From Paenibacillus sp. FSL R7-0345 (GTDB lineage: Bacteria > Bacillota > Bacilli > Paenibacillales > Paenibacillaceae): a stretch of 64,000 bases of DNA. Both the position numbers and the translations under genes were made by a program. The notes under the pieces were generated by a model. The model saw only the letters and a program-made list of their open reading frames with translations. It made no database searches and was not told where the DNA came from. Of this stretch, positions 60,843-64,000 are shown piece by piece. Numbering within the stretch: the stretch's first letter is position 1; each line of letters starts with the position of its first letter. The stretch covers positions 804,001 through 868,000 of the forward strand of contig NZ_CP152002.1 of NCBI RefSeq assembly GCF_038595055.1, given 5' to 3'.

Positions 60843-62604
60843 TCGGGCTCACCTGCCTTCCAATACCTTCGTTTTGCAGCATAAATACATCGTAGTAGTA
60901 ACCCCGCTTCGCCAATAACTCGGCATGGGTGCCTTCTTCAATCAAACGGCCGCGGTCAATAATCAGGATACGGTCCGCTTCACAGGTAGTGGATACCCGC
61001 TGGGCGATGATGATCTTCGTGCAAGGGTAATCCAGTTCACGCAGACTGCGCTGGATATGCTCCTCTGTCTCCAGATCGACCGCAGAGGTTGTATCATCTA
61101 GAATCAGAATCGGACGGTGTACAGCGAGTGCCCGTGCCAGTGCAATACGCTGCTTCTGTCCGCCGGATAGGCCGACGCCGCGTTCACCGACTACCGTATC
61201 GTAGCCTTCCGGCATTTTGGTAATGAAATCGTGGGCGGCAGCTTTTCGTGCATACTCCATCGCATCCTCTTCAGGCAGATCAGGGTCGCCGTAAGCAATA
61301 TTGCCGTCAATCGTATCCGAGAACAGCAGCACATCCTGGGTAGCCATTCCGATATTGCCCCGCAGCTCATCCAGCTCCAGATTGCGCACATCCACGCCGT
61401 CCACCAGCACTTTGCCAGAGGTTACGTCATAGAAACGGGGGATCAGATTGATGATCGTTGTCTTGCCCGCACCGGTTGAACCCATGATAGCGACAGTTTC
61501 ACCAGGCTCAACAGTAAAGCTCACATCGTCCAGGACGAGAGCGCTGTCATATTTAAAACGGACGTTCTGAAATTCAATGCGTCCTTCGTACCGGCGCTTC
61601 TGCACAGGATTATGCTCATTGGCAATCGCCGGCTTGGCATAGTAGATGTCGACGATTTTAGACAAGCTGGCAAAAAACCGCTGAATATCATTAATAATAA
61701 TACCGATATTGCGCATCGGGTTAGAGATCGCCCAGATCAGTGAAGTGAAGGCGGCAAACTCCCCGAAGGTAATTCTTCCATCCATAAGGAACAGTCCGCC
61801 TGCGACCATCAGAATGACATTGAACGCCTGGGCAAAGCTCTCCAGATAAGGAAAATAGTCAAGCCAGACGAGCGCAGCTTTTTTGTTGGCGGTGGAATAG
61901 TTAATGTTCTTGTCTGTGAACTTCTCAATCTCGAAGGCTTCGCGGGCGAACGCCTTGACGACACGGTTCCCGGAAATGTTCTCTTGTGTGGTCGTATTCA
62001 GCTGGGACAGCCGTTCGCGCAGGTCGATGTACATCGGGCGCACGCGCTTTGCAAATATGTAGGCCACAATAAAAATCGGCGGGGCAAGAATCAACATCCA
62101 TAATGTCAGCTCCGCATCAATCGTGAAGAAGTAAATGACAGCGGCTGCAAAAATCGTCACCGACTCAATGATCGTCTTAAAAATCCACGCCATTGAGTGC
62201 CGCACCATGTCCAGGTCACCGGTCATTTTGGTCATAAGGTCGCCGGTACGGTTGCGGTCGTAGTACTCACGGTCCTGCCCCTGGATTTTGTTGTACAGAT
62301 AAATACGGATGTTGTACATCATGTTCTGCGAGGAACGCTCATACTGCATCGTTGTCAGGTAAGCCAGACCGGTCCGCAGCAGGGAAAATCCGATCATGCC
62401 CAGACAAAGTGCAATCAGCAGCCCGCGCTTATCCGTCAGATTCTGAACGGCCTGATCACCGGCGATGAACGTGTCGACGATGCGCTGACTGATGTACGGG
62501 TTGACAATGGTAAGCGCGGAGCCTACCACCGAGAGGCACAGTGCCAGAATGTATCGGGTCCGGTTACCCTGCAGGTTCTGCCACAGCCACTTAAGCTCAA
62601 ACAT
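60829..62604 (-). CDS. ABC exporter half-transporter, degenerate-site partner
   Basis: 591 residues on the minus strand from ATG 62604, chosen because AGGTGATG lies just upstream; an in-frame ATG at 62643 adds 13 Gln/Thr-rich residues but has no ribosome site. Six membrane helices precede the ATPase domain: Walker A GSTGAGKTT, intact signature LSGGQKQRIALARAL, but Walker B ends LDDTTSAVD with Asp replacing the catalytic Glu, and the switch region reads IAQRVSTT with Gln replacing the His. These are the marks of the non-hydrolysing site of a heterodimeric exporter. A possible -10 (TATAAT on the minus strand, 62675-62670) lies upstream. First gene of the two-gene operon. Confidence 0.92.
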   Translation of the reverse strand: MFELKWLWQNLQGNRTRYILALCLSVVGSALTIVNPYISQRIVDTFIAGDQAVQNLTDKRGLLIALCLGMIGFSLLRTGLAYLTTMQYERSSQNMMYNIRIYLYNKIQGQDREYYDRNRTGDLMTKMTGDLDMVRHSMAWIFKTIIESVTIFAAAVIYFFTIDAELTLWMLILAPPIFIVAYIFAKRVRPMYIDLRERLSQLNTTTQENISGNRVVKAFAREAFEIEKFTDKNINYSTANKKAALVWLDYFPYLESFAQAFNVILMVAGGLFLMDGRITFGEFAAFTSLIWAISNPMRNIGIIINDIQRFFASLSKIVDIYYAKPAIANEHNPVQKRRYEGRIEFQNVRFKYDSALVLDDVSFTVEPGETVAIMGSTGAGKTTIINLIPRFYDVTSGKVLVDGVDVRNLELDELRGNIGMATQDVLLFSDTIDGNIAYGDPDLPEEDAMEYARKAAAHDFITKMPEGYDTVVGERGVGLSGGQKQRIALARALAVHRPILILDDTTSAVDLETEEHIQRSLRELDYPCTKIIIAQRVSTTCEADRILIIDRGRLIEEGTHAELLAKRGYYYDVFMLQNEGIGRQVSPSGKE

Positions 62605-62910
62605 TTCATCACCTGTTTCTGTTTGTTCTGTTTGCGTTTGCATTTTTTTAAACCGAATAAATCAGAGTGATTATAACACAATAAACGGCCAGTGCCCGTT
62701 ATCGGGAAAATTTGTTGTTACAATCAATTGAACGGGTTGAAATGCAACTTTATCATCGCAGAATTCCGGCCTGATCTCCATGTGCAGAATAGTTATATTC
62801 AACTTTTACCTTGCATTTTTGAATAAGCTTATCCACTATTAAAAGGGTAATATTACCAGTAATGATGCCTGCTTGATTCTAGGAGTGGGGCAGATAGGGG
62901 ACGATGTTGG

Positions 62911-63813
62911 TTGGGAGATTGGATAATCCGGAATGTGGACGACGGTGACGAAGGGACCGTTGCGGCGTTTGGCTTTGCACTGCATATGCATTATCTGTAT
63001 CATGGTGATTTTGAGCAGAAGAATATGTTTGTGGCTGTAAAAGATAACGAACCGCTCGCACTCGCCCATTTGACGTACCATGATACGTTCCACGCTGCCG
63101 GACATGATGATGACCCGGGATTTATACGCTATCTTACCGGTGAGATCAGCTTTGGCGGCGGGGAAGAGGATGAAGCGGTTAAGGATGCTCTGCTGGAGAC
63201 GCTAATCGTCCGGTCAAGAGAGATTAAAGCACAGCATCCCGGGAAGCGGATTGTGCTGAACCAGTATCTTGATACCGACAATCTTGCAGAGCAGAACTAT
63301 TACCTGAAACGCGGTTTTACCGTTTACGAAAGTATTGTTATTTTAAAATATGATCTCAGCCGGCCGGTTCCTCAGTATCCTCTGCCGGAAGATGTGCAGA
63401 TTCGCCCGTTTCTGCTGAATAATGATGAGGCCCGCGAGAAGTATCATCTGGCAGAGCAAGCCTGCTTTGACGGGGCAGCCTGGAGTCTGAACCATCTGGC
63501 CTGGATGCAGGGGACTCCTGAAATGGTGAACTTCTGCGCATTCAGCGGAGACCAGTTTCTGGGCAACACCTCCACATGGAGAATAGGCGACGGCCATAGC
63601 GTAACGGAGAACGTATTTGTCATTCCGCCGTGGCGCAGCCGGGGCATCGCCCGGAATCTGCTCTGTACCGCCCTTTCGCACCTCAAGAAGCAGGGCAAAT
63701 CCGTCGCCACTCTCGGCACCTACGGTACCAATAAAAAAGCCATCCGGCTCTACACTCAGCTCGGCTACGAGCTGGACGGCTTCCGGCTGACGCTGGGTTA
63801 CGAGATTGATTAA
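62911..63813 (+). CDS. GNAT-family N-acetyltransferase with two GNAT domains
   Basis: 300 residues from TTG 62911; AGGGGACG lies 7 bases before. The first domain (~1-145) is weaker: WIIRNVDDGDEGTVAAFGFA, MFVAVKDNEPLALAHLTYH, NLAEQNYYLKRGFTVYESI. The second (~155-300) has the usual acetyl-CoA loop: NVFVIPPWRSRGIARNLLCT, then KAIRLYTQLGYELDGFRLTL. The substrate is unknown. It is divergent from the exporter operon, with ~300 bases between; a link to drug resistance is possible but unsupported. A strong terminator follows. Confidence 0.88.
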   Translation: MGDWIIRNVDDGDEGTVAAFGFALHMHYLYHGDFEQKNMFVAVKDNEPLALAHLTYHDTFHAAGHDDDPGFIRYLTGEISFGGGEEDEAVKDALLETLIVRSREIKAQHPGKRIVLNQYLDTDNLAEQNYYLKRGFTVYESIVILKYDLSRPVPQYPLPEDVQIRPFLLNNDEAREKYHLAEQACFDGAAWSLNHLAWMQGTPEMVNFCAFSGDQFLGNTSTWRIGDGHSVTENVFVIPPWRSRGIARNLLCTALSHLKKQGKSVATLGTYGTNKKAIRLYTQLGYELDGFRLTLGYEID

Positions 63814-63857
63814 CCTTTTGGCAGGGAATGAAACGGTAAAATAAGCGTAATTAAAAC

Positions 63858-63902
63858 AACAGGGACTGTGTCCTCCCAATGCGGGCGGCACAGTCCCTTC
63901 TT
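63858..63902 (+). terminator. Terminator, probably bidirectional
   Basis: Stem gggactgtg / cacagtccc with an 18-base loop, then TTCTT on +. It lies between convergent genes. Confidence 0.75.
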
Positions 63903-63925
63903 GTGCATAAAGCCATGAAAAATGA

Positions 63926-64000
63926 TCAGTGCGAAGCCGAAGAAGCAGCAGCGGCGGAAGTGGCAGCAGCGACTGCGATCGCGGTCTGCTGGGCGATGAC
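63926..64000 (-). CDS. 3' end of an alanine-rich protein (rest outside window)
   Basis: On the minus strand the last 24 codons before TGA read VIAQQTAIAVAAATSAAAAS followed by SASH. Only the end is visible, so the identity is unknown; the choice of frame rests on the protein-like Ala/Ser composition and on the convergent terminator just downstream. Confidence 0.35.
   Translation of the reverse strand, partial: VIAQQTAIAVAAATSAAAASSASH

Overview
The window looks like chromosomal DNA from a Gram-positive, spore-forming member of the Bacillota, most likely Paenibacillus or a close relative. This rests on strong purine-rich ribosome sites, TTG/GTG starts, a Spo0E-type remnant, LplB/YtcP/YtcQ-type sugar transport genes with a membrane-bound AraC regulator, and many CAP/SLH-type secreted proteins. 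No rRNA, complete tRNA, insertion sequence or CRISPR array was found. Base composition changes sharply: about 1-6.8 kb, 10.4-12.2 kb and 26.1-28.1 kb are visibly AT-rich accessory DNA, and the rest is moderately GC-rich backbone. All coordinates and motifs were read by eye; no searches were run.

Region 1 (1-13.1 kb) is a defence island. It starts inside hsdS of a type IC restriction-modification system (hsdM lies off the left edge). The gene carries a TAEL linker made of 12-bp repeats. An internally deleted second hsdS and a complete hsdR follow. Next come two broken host-like genes (a 5'-truncated Spo0E-like gene and a small gene with an in-frame TGA), then a three-gene modification-dependent cassette: a NERD protein, an EVE-like/McrB AAA+ GTPase and a DUF2357 McrC-like nuclease. 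A 599-residue AT-rich protein with a DUF4145/HEPN-like tail closes the run. After it lie about 900 bases without a supportable gene, holding a tRNA T-arm-like sequence.

Region 2 (13.1-33.5 kb) is mixed backbone: an SPFH/band-7 protein; a 7TM-GAF-GGDEF-EAL cyclic-di-GMP protein; a secreted Cys/His protein; a TetR-controlled operon for uptake and breakdown of a hydantoin- or pyrimidine-type compound (NCS1 permease, DUF917, hydantoinase/oxoprolinase); a DUF4353 lipoprotein; two small AT-rich accessory genes; a CAP/SLH cell-surface protein; and a DUF4317 protein.

Region 3 (32.4-37 kb) is a pectin-related locus. A divergent AraC regulator, followed by a 28-residue peptide gene, faces a GH105 unsaturated glycuronyl hydrolase and a GH112 galactoside phosphorylase, with a catabolite-repression-like site between them. 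The likely substrate is rhamnogalacturonan-derived oligosaccharide. An LplB/YtcP/YtcQ-type importer at 54.8-58.4 kb, with its own Cache-AraC regulator but no ATPase gene, is of the class that imports such sugars in Bacillus.

Region 4 (37-64 kb) holds YaaA, a 1121-residue repeat protein, two GyrI-like effector-binding proteins in tandem, a chemoreceptor, a membrane glycosyltransferase-like protein, the sugar importer, and a heterodimeric ABC exporter with one degenerate ATP site. Two arrays of a 51-bp repeat, about 11 kb apart, share a 20-bp core, a GGCGGAA segment and a GAAAT segment. Each lies between convergent genes. They look like one family of intergenic repeats and are the most unusual structure in the window.
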